Shown here piece after piece: positions 31,973-40,882 of a stretch of 64,000 bases of DNA. The notes beneath the pieces were generated by a model that was not told where the DNA came from, did not search any database, and saw nothing but the letters and a program-made list of their open reading frames with translations. Each line of letters starts with the position of its first letter. The first letter of the stretch is position 1. The stretch is from SAR116 cluster bacterium AG-337-N21 (GTDB taxonomy: Bacteria; Pseudomonadota; Alphaproteobacteria; Puniceispirillales; Marisalimonadaceae). Where the stretch lies: positions 1 to 64,000 of the forward strand of contig QBZZ01000010.1 of assembly GCA_003282145.1 (NCBI GenBank), read 5' to 3'. Position numbers and translations under genes: made by a program.

Positions 31973-33139
31973 TTAACGTATTCTCTCCAAAATTGTGACA
32001 TAATTTGCAACAGAGGCTCCGCCCATATTAAAAATACCTGCTAATTTAGCATCTTTGACCTGCATTTCATCTGCCTCCCCAGTGAGTTGCATTGCTGACA
32101 TCACATGTTGAGAAACTCCAGTAGCACCGACAGGGTGCCCTTTTGATTTGAGACCACCTGAGGGATTTATAGGAAGTCTTCCATTTTTATGAACCCAACC
32201 CTCTTCGATTGCTTTAAAACCCTCGCCTAATTTAGTTAAACCCATTGCTTCATATTCAATAAGTTCTGCAATTGTGAAACAGTCATGGGTTTCGACAAAC
32301 GATAAATCATCGAGGTTTATTTTAGCATCTTGCAGGGCATAACTCCAAGCTTGACGGGCACCTTCAAACTCTGTTTTTTCTCTTTTACTCAATGGAAGAA
32401 TGTCATTAACGTGTCTTCTTGCTCTAAAGGCAATTGCTCTCTTTGCAGAAAGGGCAAGGTCTATGTCTTGAATTATTAAAGCAGCAGCGCCATCAGATAC
32501 CATAGAGCAATCTGTTCTTCTTAACGGCTCTGCAACGTAAGGATTCTTTTCTGAGACAGAATTACAAAAATCAAAACCTAGATTTTTTTGCATATGAGCA
32601 AGAGGATTTACACTTCCATTCTCGTGATTTTTAGCAGCAATTTTAGCAAGCACATCTGATTTATCCCCATATTTTTGAAAATAAGCATTTGCTATAGTTG
32701 CAAAAACACCTGTAAACCCCCCTTTGGTTTCTCCTTCTTCTGGTCGATAACTTGCACCCAAGAGAATGTCACCAACTTTTTCGGAAGATGTGTCTGTCAT
32801 TTTCTCTACACCAACAACAAGTGTTGTCTTTGCTCTTTTGGCTTCAATTGCATTCATCGCTGTATGAATGGCCGCTGAACCTGTTGCGCACGCATTTTCA
32901 ACTCTCATAGCTGGTACATACCTTAGATCTATTTGTGAGACAGCTGGTAATGCACCATGAAAATCCTGCTTTTGAAACCCATTGTTGAACGTTCCAACAT
33001 AAATTGCATCTATATCTTTTGGCGAAATTTCTGCATGATTTATTGCCTGTTCAACAACTTCTGCAATCATATTCTCTGAAGATTGATCTTTATTTACACC
33101 GAATTTATTATGGGCCCAGCCAGTTATACAAGATGACAT
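31973..33139 (-). CDS. Thiolase (SCP2/acetyl-CoA acetyltransferase type)
   Basis: A 388-residue thiolase-fold protein. The nucleophile Cys is in VENACATGSAAIH (near residue 84); the C-terminal catalytic segment is GGLKSKGHPVGATG. This short-loop form is common in SCP-x/steroid-type thiolases. It lacks the second C-terminal Cys seen in standard thiolases, ending in MGGASVANYVT. It has an AGGAG start signal. It lies near ACADs, crotonase and CoA-transferase genes but on the other strand. Confidence 0.85.
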   Translation of the reverse strand: MSSCITGWAHNKFGVNKDQSSENMIAEVVEQAINHAEISPKDIDAIYVGTFNNGFQKQDFHGALPAVSQIDLRYVPAMRVENACATGSAAIHTAMNAIEAKRAKTTLVVGVEKMTDTSSEKVGDILLGASYRPEEGETKGGFTGVFATIANAYFQKYGDKSDVLAKIAAKNHENGSVNPLAHMQKNLGFDFCNSVSEKNPYVAEPLRRTDCSMVSDGAAALIIQDIDLALSAKRAIAFRARRHVNDILPLSKREKTEFEGARQAWSYALQDAKINLDDLSFVETHDCFTIAELIEYEAMGLTKLGEGFKAIEEGWVHKNGRLPINPSGGLKSKGHPVGATGVSQHVMSAMQLTGEADEMQVKDAKLAGIFNMGGASVANYVTILERIR

Positions 33140-33162
33140 TCTATTCTCCTAAAATAAATATT

Positions 33163-33885
33163 TTAATTACAAATTTTCATAAGTAAATTCAAAGTTTCTT
33201 TTGGATGTGTAAACATTGCATTATGCCCTGCCTTCAATTCAAAAATTGGCCAATTCATTTTTCTTACAAACACTCTTGAACTTTCTAAAGATTGATAAAC
33301 TGGATCAGTACAAAATATATAGGAAACAGAAAGCCCATTCCCAATTTCATTTTCTAAATTTAGTTTTGATTTAAAAGTGCTTACAGGATGAGGAGTTAAT
33401 TTACTAGCCAAAATTAAAGATTTTCTTATATCAAAAACTCCAAATGCTTCAGGTGATGGAGGAGGAATTGAGAGCTTGCCTTCAGATTTTTCTGCTAAAG
33501 CCGTTCTTTCTTTAACTATTTCTTTTGGAGCAATATCAAAAGGACTTTGACCACTTGATAAAATCATTGCATCAAAATAAATAAGCCTATTAATTCTTTC
33601 TTTTAATCTGTCTGCAACACCACTTATAATACTTCCCGCAAAACTATGTCCTACTAATACTATATTTTCTAAATCTTCTAACAAAATATGATTAATTATA
33701 TCATCAATATATGTGTCTAAAGTTATCTCAGGTGACAATAAATGTTTTCTTTCACCTAAACCTGTTTGGGTAGGACAAGTTACATTATAACCTTGATACA
33801 TTAAGAGATCTGCAACTTCTTTCCAAATCCATCCACCATGCCAAGCACCATGAACTAATACAAAATTAGGTTTATTATTTCTCAT
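33163..33885 (-). CDS. Alpha/beta-fold hydrolase (esterase/hydroxynitrile-lyase-like)
   Basis: A 240-residue alpha/beta hydrolase. It begins FVLVHGAWHGGWIWKE, the oxyanion region, and has the nucleophile elbow GHSFAG and a late His (ELKAGHNAMFTHP). The form resembles the plant methylesterase/hydroxynitrile-lyase-like group found in many bacteria. The ATG at 33885 has AAAGAG upstream. The substrate is unknown. Confidence 0.82.
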   Translation of the reverse strand: MRNNKPNFVLVHGAWHGGWIWKEVADLLMYQGYNVTCPTQTGLGERKHLLSPEITLDTYIDDIINHILLEDLENIVLVGHSFAGSIISGVADRLKERINRLIYFDAMILSSGQSPFDIAPKEIVKERTALAEKSEGKLSIPPPSPEAFGVFDIRKSLILASKLTPHPVSTFKSKLNLENEIGNGLSVSYIFCTDPVYQSLESSRVFVRKMNWPIFELKAGHNAMFTHPKETLNLLMKICN

Positions 33886-33974
33886 ATAGATCTCTTTAAA
33901 TTTATAAATTAAATGGTAATATAATACTATCAATAATAAATATGTGTCACTTAATTTAAATAAAAGATATTAGA

Positions 33975-34673
33975 ATGGAACCATTAAATATTGCTATTTT
34001 TGGAAGCTCTGGTGCGATCGGAAAAGCTTTGTGTTTTGAATTTTCAAAAAATAATAGTGTAAATAACATATTCGCCTTTTCTAGGAGTGGTGTTCAATTA
34101 GATCATCAATCTATAATTTCAAAACAAGTAAATTATTTAAATGAAAATAGCTTGGCTGAGACTGCTCAATCAGTTGAATGTAAGCTGGACATAATTGTTG
34201 TGGCGATTGGTGCGCTTGAACAACCAGAAAAATCAATAAGAGATCTTTCCTCTGTTAAATTTATTGACATGTTTAGTGCTAATACTATTCCAACTGCTTT
34301 AATTGCAAAATATTTTTTACCAAAATTATACAGAGATAGAATAACAAAATTAGCTTCAATATCTGCTAGAGTTGGAAGTATAGAAGACAATGAACTAGGT
34401 GGTTGGTATTCATATAGAGCATCTAAATCTGCTTTAAATATGGTTTTAAAAGGATTATCAATTGAACAAAAAAGATCAAATCCAGATAGTATCATCTTTG
34501 GACTTCATCCAGGCACAGTAGATTCAAAATTATCGAAACCTTTTCAAAAAAAAGATAAAGAATATTTTACTCCCGAATTTTCTGCAGAAAAATTGGTAAG
34601 TGTTATTGATACAAAGACAGTAGCCGATAATGGTAAAATATTTGATTGGGATAATAAAATTATTCCCTATTAA
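33975..34673 (+). CDS. Short-chain dehydrogenase (C-factor-like)
   Basis: A 232-residue SDR. The N-terminal Rossmann motif is NIAIFGSSGAIGKALC; the Tyr-Lys pair is WYSYRASKSALN. The Ser of the catalytic triad is in LASISARVGS. The C-terminal PGTVDSKLSKPF fits the C-factor/sniffer-type SDRs. The substrate is unknown. It overlaps the next, opposite gene at the end by four bases. Confidence 0.83.
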   Translation: MEPLNIAIFGSSGAIGKALCFEFSKNNSVNNIFAFSRSGVQLDHQSIISKQVNYLNENSLAETAQSVECKLDIIVVAIGALEQPEKSIRDLSSVKFIDMFSANTIPTALIAKYFLPKLYRDRITKLASISARVGSIEDNELGGWYSYRASKSALNMVLKGLSIEQKRSNPDSIIFGLHPGTVDSKLSKPFQKKDKEYFTPEFSAEKLVSVIDTKTVADNGKIFDWDNKIIPY

Positions 34674-35641
34674 GAATTTGGTTTGTATTCTGGTATATTA
34701 TAATTAGTAAGATGTTTCTGCCAAAATTCTTGCGTTAATTTAGCCCCTAATCTCATAAAAACATAAACGATACATAATGTTAAAACCGCTCTTAAAAAAA
34801 GCGTTATTATAATATTTGAACCTATAAGTGAAATGACTGCAGTATCTTCAATTATGCTATGAAGCATTCCTACTAAGACTAAAACGCCAAAAACATCTTT
34901 GTAGTGAAGTTTTCCAGTTTTAACTTCTTTAATTAAAAGTCCAGCACCAAAGCCAATCCCAAGGGTCACTCCTACTATTGCAATTGTAGAAGCTTTTTCA
35001 CCAACTCCAAGAAAATTTAAAAAAGGTTTTAAAGCTTTTTCTATTAATCTTTCAACGCCTATGTATTTTAAAAAATCTAAAATTATTACTAGTGCTATAA
35101 TAATAATAAAGATCATTCCCAGCCCTTTTAGTTGAGATAAACCCCAACTAAACAAATCAGGTGCGCTTTCTAAACTTGGTAATAAAATTGTTGCTGGATA
35201 ATTCATATAACCAGTAAGTTGAAAAAAAAGATTTAAAAAATAGCATGATAAAATACCAAGGCCTAATCTTATAAATATCATAGCACGGGCTCTTACTCCT
35301 GCTTTTCTACAAATAATAACTTCAATAGGCAATGAATGTGTGAATAAAATTAAAAGTCCTAATACACTTGCCTGAGCAGCAGTAAATGGCATGTCGGCTG
35401 GTAGACCTGAAAAAACTATTAAACCTGCATAGGGGCTTGTAAGCAATGATGTTGTAAAAACTAGTGATATAGCCTCTGGTAATCCTAACAAAAACATCAG
35501 AGGAGCACAGAACTTATTTAATATTTCAACAAAACCTAACTCATTTAATATTTTTACTATAATTAATGTTGGTATCATTATTATGAATAGCTCATAAGTA
35601 ATTTCAAGGGATGACCTTGTAAGCTCTCTGATCTTATTCAT
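34670..35641 (-). CDS. Nucleoside-recognition (Gate) domain membrane protein
   Basis: A 323-residue membrane protein with about eight hydrophobic helices and duplicated Gate motifs (GLPEAISLVFTTSLLTSPYAG near residues 55-75, GIGFGAGLLIKEVKTG near residue 235). It resembles the spore-maturation/YjiH-like group of membrane proteins. Function in this family is unclear; a transport role is likely. It follows the MFS gene by 13 bases on the same strand and has a GAGG Shine-Dalgarno. Confidence 0.72.
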   Translation of the reverse strand: MNKIRELTRSSLEITYELFIIMIPTLIIVKILNELGFVEILNKFCAPLMFLLGLPEAISLVFTTSLLTSPYAGLIVFSGLPADMPFTAAQASVLGLLILFTHSLPIEVIICRKAGVRARAMIFIRLGLGILSCYFLNLFFQLTGYMNYPATILLPSLESAPDLFSWGLSQLKGLGMIFIIIIALVIILDFLKYIGVERLIEKALKPFLNFLGVGEKASTIAIVGVTLGIGFGAGLLIKEVKTGKLHYKDVFGVLVLVGMLHSIIEDTAVISLIGSNIIITLFLRAVLTLCIVYVFMRLGAKLTQEFWQKHLTNYNIPEYKPNS

Positions 35642-35654
35642 TAGTAATTCCTCT

Positions 35655-36896
35655 TCAACCTAAAACTAACTTATCTTTTTTGAAATAAATTTGCCACATT
35701 ATGAATGTTACTATCAAAAGATTTGTAAAATTCCAAAATATTCCATTTACAAATGCTAATTTATAAGATTGGGTAATATCAAAAATTTCACCAGACATCC
35801 AGCCACCTAAGCCCATACCTACAATTGTTGCCATAATTACTAATCCAACTCTTTCACCAACCTGTTCAATTGGAAGATATTTTCTTATTATCATAGCATA
35901 TGCAGGCACTATACCTCCTTGAGACAACCCAAACATTAACGAAACAATATAAAGCGATAATTGACTATCAAACGGCAAGAAAAATACTAAGGAAAGCATT
36001 TGTAATAATGATCCAATAAATAAGGTGTAAACAGGACCAATCTTGTCTGACAAGAAACCAAATCCAACTCTACTTATCATTCCTGAAAAAAGCATTACAG
36101 CCAAAATTTCAGCTCCGATGCTTAATCCAAAGCCTCTCTCAACACATAAAGCAACAATATGTACTTGTGGCATTGCCATTGCCAAGCAACAACCAATTCC
36201 CGCCAAAATTAATAAGATTTGCAATGTATTGGGACTTAAGTTGGTTAAACTGTTTCTTTCAGTACTTAAATCATTATTAGATATGTAACTTGCAACGTTG
36301 TTTTTTAGAAATAATGCTATTGGAAACATAATCACCATACAGATTAATGCTATATATAAGTAGACTTCTTTCCAAGTTGTGTATTCAAGGAAATAGCTTA
36401 TGATTAAGGGCCAAAAAGCTCCAGCTACATAATTAGCACTAGCAATAATCGCAACAGCTAACCCTCTTCTTTTTTCAAAAAAATTTCCTATATCAGCCAT
36501 AGATGGGCCAAAAAAAGTCGCTGCAGCCGTCCCCATGAAAATTTGCAAGATTAACAAATGCCAAAATTCGGTAGATATCATTGCAATTAAATAAGAAGAA
36601 ACAAGAATTATTATTGCGAAAATAATTGGGAACTTTAAGCCAAATTTATCAATAATTTTTCCAATTAAAAAATTACCAAGTCCAAAACCAACCATAGTAG
36701 TAGCGTATAGTAAACTTGCCTGTCCCCTATCTATATTAAACTCGTTTTCAATTGCGGGCATTACAACCACAACTGACCACATACCAACTGTACCAATAAC
36801 ACCTATAGTAAATAACAATATTAGCCTAATCCAAGACTTTAAGCTGTCATATTCTATGTTAGAGGTAGTATTAAATGCGCTTATGACACCCACCAT
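35655..36896 (-). CDS. MFS transporter (oxalate/formate or monocarboxylate type)
   Basis: A 413-residue transporter with 12 predicted transmembrane helices. The loop signature GKIIDKFGLKFPII is present between helices 2 and 3, and the second half has SDKIGPVYTLFIG. Proteins of this build export or import monocarboxylates. It is between CoA-transferase and Gate-domain genes on the same strand, consistent with uptake of a carboxylate that is then activated to a CoA ester. The substrate is inference. Confidence 0.82.
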   Translation of the reverse strand: MVGVISAFNTTSNIEYDSLKSWIRLILLFTIGVIGTVGMWSVVVVMPAIENEFNIDRGQASLLYATTMVGFGLGNFLIGKIIDKFGLKFPIIFAIIILVSSYLIAMISTEFWHLLILQIFMGTAAATFFGPSMADIGNFFEKRRGLAVAIIASANYVAGAFWPLIISYFLEYTTWKEVYLYIALICMVIMFPIALFLKNNVASYISNNDLSTERNSLTNLSPNTLQILLILAGIGCCLAMAMPQVHIVALCVERGFGLSIGAEILAVMLFSGMISRVGFGFLSDKIGPVYTLFIGSLLQMLSLVFFLPFDSQLSLYIVSLMFGLSQGGIVPAYAMIIRKYLPIEQVGERVGLVIMATIVGMGLGGWMSGEIFDITQSYKLAFVNGIFWNFTNLLIVTFIMWQIYFKKDKLVLG

Positions 36897-36929
36897 TAAT
36901 TACATTAAAAAAGATTTAATCAGGTTAAT

Positions 36930-38147
36930 TTATATTATACCTTTATCCTTTAAATTCTTGATCTCATCCAACGACAAGCCAATTTTTTCAGATAAAATTT
37001 CTTCAGTATGTTCTCCTAATAAGGGGGGTGACAATCTATAACTTGGAGGTGTCTCCTGCATTTTTATTGGATTGGCTATTAATCTTAGTGGGGCTTTACC
37101 TGTTTTAGTGTGGTCCATTTCAACAATCATTTCTCTAGCCTTTACATGTGGATCTGAAAAAACTTCACTCAGTGTATTAATTGGACCACATCCAATTTTT
37201 TGTTTTTCCAACTCATTCAGCCACCAAGATGAAGTATGTCTTTTGGTAATTTCATTTAGTGTATTTGTTACAAATTCTCTATTAGACACACGATCTGCAT
37301 TTGTCTTAAATTTCGGATCTTCTATTAATTGTTCATCTCCAGACAACTTACAAAATCTTTCAAATGTAGGATCATTACCAATTGATAAAACAATATAACC
37401 ATCTGATGTTGGCATAACTTGATAAGGAACAATATTTGGATGTTGATTACCTAATCTATCTGGATTTTTATTAGTAGATAAATAATTCATACCTTGATTT
37501 GCTAACCATGCAACATGAGTATCTAACATCCCAATATCTATAAACTGGCCTTCACCTGTATTTATTTGATGCCTGACAGCTGCTAATATCCCAACAGAAG
37601 CAAACATACCTGCCATTAGATCTCCGATCGGAACTCCAACTTTCATAGGCTCACCGTCTGGCTCTCCCGTTAAAGCCATTACACCACCCATTGCTTGAAT
37701 TAATCCGTCGTATCCTGGTCTGGATGCATATGGCCCAGTCTGTCCAAAACCAGTAATAGAACAATATATTAACTTTGGAAAATCTGATTTTAAATTATTA
37801 TATCCAAGTCCGTATTTTTCTAAGGTACCTGTTTTAAAGTTTTCAACTAAGATATCACATTCAGATAATAATTTTTTAACTAAGCTCTGACCTTCTTTTG
37901 TACTAAGATTGATCGTAATAGATCTTTTGTTTCTATTAGCGCCACAAAAATACGCGCTAAGGTCTGTCTCTTCGCCATCATCATTTTTTACAAAAGGTGG
38001 AGCAAATCCTCTAGTATCGTCGCCACCTCCAGGTCTCTCAACTTTAATTATATCAGCCCCTAAATCTCCCAGCATTTGGGTACAATATGGACCAGCTAAT
38101 ACCCTAGTTAAATCTAGCACTTTAATACCCTTTAATGAATTATTCAT
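36930..38147 (-). CDS. Family III CoA-transferase (CaiB/BaiF)
   Basis: A 405-residue enzyme with the CaiB/BaiF features: KGIKVLDLTRVLAGPYCTQML, DIIKVERPGGGDDTR, the GYDGLIQAMGGVMALTG stretch and DIGMLDTHVAW, which bears the catalytic Asp. It transfers CoA between carboxylates, such as formyl-, succinyl- or carnitine-type acids. With the MFS gene 33 bases downstream it makes a plausible carboxylate-uptake and activation unit. The exact acid is unknown. Confidence 0.85.
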   Translation of the reverse strand: MNNSLKGIKVLDLTRVLAGPYCTQMLGDLGADIIKVERPGGGDDTRGFAPPFVKNDDGEETDLSAYFCGANRNKRSITINLSTKEGQSLVKKLLSECDILVENFKTGTLEKYGLGYNNLKSDFPKLIYCSITGFGQTGPYASRPGYDGLIQAMGGVMALTGEPDGEPMKVGVPIGDLMAGMFASVGILAAVRHQINTGEGQFIDIGMLDTHVAWLANQGMNYLSTNKNPDRLGNQHPNIVPYQVMPTSDGYIVLSIGNDPTFERFCKLSGDEQLIEDPKFKTNADRVSNREFVTNTLNEITKRHTSSWWLNELEKQKIGCGPINTLSEVFSDPHVKAREMIVEMDHTKTGKAPLRLIANPIKMQETPPSYRLSPPLLGEHTEEILSEKIGLSLDEIKNLKDKGII

Positions 38148-38321
38148 ATTTTAATCTCTTATTGTGTTTTAATTTTTATTGTCTGGCTTGAAATATATAC
38201 AAACTAAGTGAAATATGCATTGTTTTAATTAAATATTAGATTTACTAGAACTAAATTAATTTTAATGTATATTCTTAACTTCTTAAGTATTTATTACCAA
38301 CCGACCTTTCATGAGATATAA

Positions 38322-39335
38322 ATGACAAAATTAGAAATTAATAAACCAAAATTTGGTGAATTAACTCAGATAGCTACTGATTTATATTGGGCACATTTCG
38401 AGCTACCCTTTAGACTAAACCATGTAAATCTATTTCTTATGGATACTCCTAAAGGTTTTTTAATTTTAGACGCAGGTTTAAAATCAGATCACTCAGAAGA
38501 ACATTGGAAGGCATTAATTAATGGACCACTTAAATCAAAAAAGTTTGCCGGATTATTAATTACTCATTATCACCCTGATCACATTGGAATGGCCGGGTGG
38601 CTTCAAAATAAATTAAACATAAAATGTTACACTAGTGAAAAAGAACTTTTTACTGCAAAAACATTTCGTTCAATGCCAGATGATAAATATGCTGATATCT
38701 TCAGAAATGTTTTTGTCAGGGCTGGCATGAGTGAAGAAGATATTATTGCAAAGGGACCAGCCACTAGACTTTATAAAAATAGAGTTTATGAACTTCCAGA
38801 ATTTGAAATTATTAAATCTGGACATGAAATTGAATCAAATGATGGTAATTGGTTAGTAAGAACTGACTCAGGTCATTCACCAGAACATATTTCATTATTG
38901 GACAAAAAAAGACAGTTATACCTCTCAGGAGATTTTTTATTACCTCGTATATCTCCCAACATTTCTGATAATTTTTTTGACCCTCTTGACGATAGACTAG
39001 GGGGATATTTTAAATACTTAAATCAAATTCAAGTAATTGGTTCTGATACAAAAGTTTTTCCTTGTCATGATTGGCCTTTCATTGACGGTTCAAAACGGGC
39101 TCAAGATTTAATCAAACACCATAATCATAGACTTAGTTTAATTTTAAATGAGTTAGAAAATCGAAGTATTACAATTATGGATTCAATCGAAATTATCTTT
39201 GACAGAAAAATTGGTGACGAACAAATGCATTTTGCAATTGGAGAAGCAAGAGCACACTTAATTCATTTAGATGTAACTGGAAAGGCTAAAAGTGAAACGG
39301 ATGATAGGGGTACGGTTCATTATTCTTGTTTGTAA
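38322..39335 (+). CDS. MBL-fold hydrolase
   Basis: A 337-residue metallo-beta-lactamase-fold protein with HYHPDHIGMAGWL, the HxHxDH metal-binding site. Additional His/Asp ligands are in DSGHSPEHISLL and LSGDFLLP, and the late His in FPCHDWPF. The rest resembles glyoxalase II-type or lactonase-type hydrolases, but the substrate is unknown. A 12-bp hairpin with a G.T pair (about 39336-39365) follows the stop and may be a terminator. Confidence 0.82.
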   Translation: MTKLEINKPKFGELTQIATDLYWAHFELPFRLNHVNLFLMDTPKGFLILDAGLKSDHSEEHWKALINGPLKSKKFAGLLITHYHPDHIGMAGWLQNKLNIKCYTSEKELFTAKTFRSMPDDKYADIFRNVFVRAGMSEEDIIAKGPATRLYKNRVYELPEFEIIKSGHEIESNDGNWLVRTDSGHSPEHISLLDKKRQLYLSGDFLLPRISPNISDNFFDPLDDRLGGYFKYLNQIQVIGSDTKVFPCHDWPFIDGSKRAQDLIKHHNHRLSLILNELENRSITIMDSIEIIFDRKIGDEQMHFAIGEARAHLIHLDVTGKAKSETDDRGTVHYSCL

Positions 39336-39363
39336 TTGATTCCTAAAAATAATTTTTTTAGGG

Positions 39364-39404
39364 ATCATTACGATACTGAAATGTATGTAAATTAATCATT
39401 ACGA
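39364..39404. repeat. Direct repeat ATCATTACGA upstream of the urea operon
   Basis: The 10-base sequence ATCATTACGA occurs at 39364-39373 and again at 39395-39404, 31 bases apart (about three helical turns), upstream of the candidate urt promoter. It may be a regulator site pair. No NtrC-type palindrome was seen here. Confidence 0.4.
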
Positions 39405-39440
39405 GTCAATTAGTATTAAAAGTGATTAATAAGTAGACCT

Positions 39441-39470
39441 TTGACACATTTACATGTCGCAATTTGTAAT
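39441..39470 (+). promoter_or_regulatory. Candidate sigma-70 promoter of the urt-ure operon
   Basis: TTGACA at 39441-39446 and TGTAAT at 39465-39470, spaced 18 bases, about 67 bases before the urtA start. Both boxes are close to consensus for an AT-rich genome; in such sequence chance matches are common. Confidence 0.5.
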
Positions 39471-39536
39471 ATACGAAAAATTCATATTAAAAAGACATAA
39501 CATAAATTTTTAAATTTATTAATGAAAGGAATATTT

Positions 39537-40823
39537 ATGTTATTTAAATTTGTTAAAAGATTATCATTAGTTATGTTTGCTCTTTTTTTGGGAAACAGTG
39601 CTTTAGCCGATGGTCACGGTAAAATTAAAATTGGTATTTTACATTCGTTATCAGGAACTATGGCTATTTCTGAAACAACACTAAAAGATACAATGTTAAT
39701 GCTAATTGACGAACAGAACAAAAAAGGAGGTATTTTAGGAAAAAAACTAGAACCTGTGGTAGTTGACCCTGCATCTAATTGGCCGTTATTTGCTGAAAAA
39801 GCTAGAGAATTATTAACCGTATCTAAAGTTGATGTTATGTTTGGTTGTTGGACTTCAGTTTCCAGAAAATCAGCATTACCAGTACTTGAAGAATTAAATG
39901 GATTGTTGTTTTATCCTGTTCAGTATGAAGGTGAAGAAAGTTCAAAAAATGTTTTTTACACTGGCGCCGCACCTAATCAACAAGCTATACCCGCAACTGA
40001 TTATTATTTAGAAGAATTAGGTGTCAAAAAATTTGCATTGCTTGGAACCGACTATGTATATCCAAGAACAACTAATAAAATCTTAAAGCAATATCTTATT
40101 GACAAAGGAATTCCTGAATCTGACATTTTTGTAAATTACACACCATTTGGTCACTCTGATTGGTCTAAAATTGTTGCTGATGTGGTTGGACTTGGTGCAG
40201 ACGGTAAAAAAGTTGGTGTTATATCAACTATTAACGGTGACGCCAATATAGGTTTTTACAAAGAACTCGCTGCTGCTGGTATTAAAGCCGATGATATTCC
40301 AGTTGTTGCTTTTTCAGTAGGTGAAGAAGAATTATCTGGTCTTGATACTAAAAATTTAGTTGGTCATCTTGCCGCGTGGAATTATTTTCAATCAGCTGAA
40401 TCAGACTTGAATACTGATTTTATTAAACAATGGAAATCTACAATGGGTGATAAGAGAGTTACTAATGATCCGATGGAGGCACATGTAATTGGATTTAAGA
40501 TGTATGTAAAAGCAGTTGAAAAAGCTGGCACGACAGATGTAGACGCTGTTAGAAAAGCTATGTATGGTATGAAAGTACCAAACTTGACTGGTGGAGTGGC
40601 TGAAATGTTGCCTAATCATCACCTTTCAAAACCTGTGCTTATTGGTGAAATACAAGCAGATGGACAATTTGATATTATTAGTCAAACTAAAGAAGTACCT
40701 GGTGACGCTTGGACTGATTATTTAGCTGAATCAAAGCCTCTAGTCTCTGATTGGAAATCCTTAGGTTGCGGAATGTACAATAAAGACACTAAAACTTGCG
40801 TCCAAATGAAATCTAATTATTAA
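39537..40823 (+). CDS. urtA: UrtA, urea ABC transporter substrate-binding protein
   Basis: A 428-residue exported protein: signal peptide to about SALADG (residue 25), then a Leu/Ile/Val-binding-protein fold. KIKIGILHSLSGTMAISE, DPASNWPLFAEKARELL and the segment VDVMFGCWTSVSRKSALPV are typical of UrtA. The urea transporter genes follow. The ATG at 39537 is preferred because AAAGGA lies upstream; an ATG at 39522 overlaps that signal. A hairpin follows its stop, probably raising the yield of this subunit relative to the permease genes. Confidence 0.95.
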   Translation: MLFKFVKRLSLVMFALFLGNSALADGHGKIKIGILHSLSGTMAISETTLKDTMLMLIDEQNKKGGILGKKLEPVVVDPASNWPLFAEKARELLTVSKVDVMFGCWTSVSRKSALPVLEELNGLLFYPVQYEGEESSKNVFYTGAAPNQQAIPATDYYLEELGVKKFALLGTDYVYPRTTNKILKQYLIDKGIPESDIFVNYTPFGHSDWSKIVADVVGLGADGKKVGVISTINGDANIGFYKELAAAGIKADDIPVVAFSVGEEELSGLDTKNLVGHLAAWNYFQSAESDLNTDFIKQWKSTMGDKRVTNDPMEAHVIGFKMYVKAVEKAGTTDVDAVRKAMYGMKVPNLTGGVAEMLPNHHLSKPVLIGEIQADGQFDIISQTKEVPGDAWTDYLAESKPLVSDWKSLGCGMYNKDTKTCVQMKSNY

Positions 40824-40842
40824 TCTATAATTTAAAATTATT

Positions 40843-40871
40843 CTGTAGAGCTTTTCCTTAGAGCTCTACAG
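40843..40871 (+). promoter_or_regulatory. Intercistronic hairpin between urtA and urtB
   Basis: CTGTAGAGCT and AGCTCTACAG form a 10-bp perfect stem with a nine-base loop. There is no T-run behind it. Such hairpins after a binding-protein gene commonly protect its mRNA and reduce permease expression. Confidence 0.65.
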
Positions 40872-40882
40872 TGGAAATTAAA

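Noticed and set aside
39453-39512. A 19-codon ORF upstream of urtA.
   Set aside because: It overlaps the candidate promoter boxes and has no Shine-Dalgarno.
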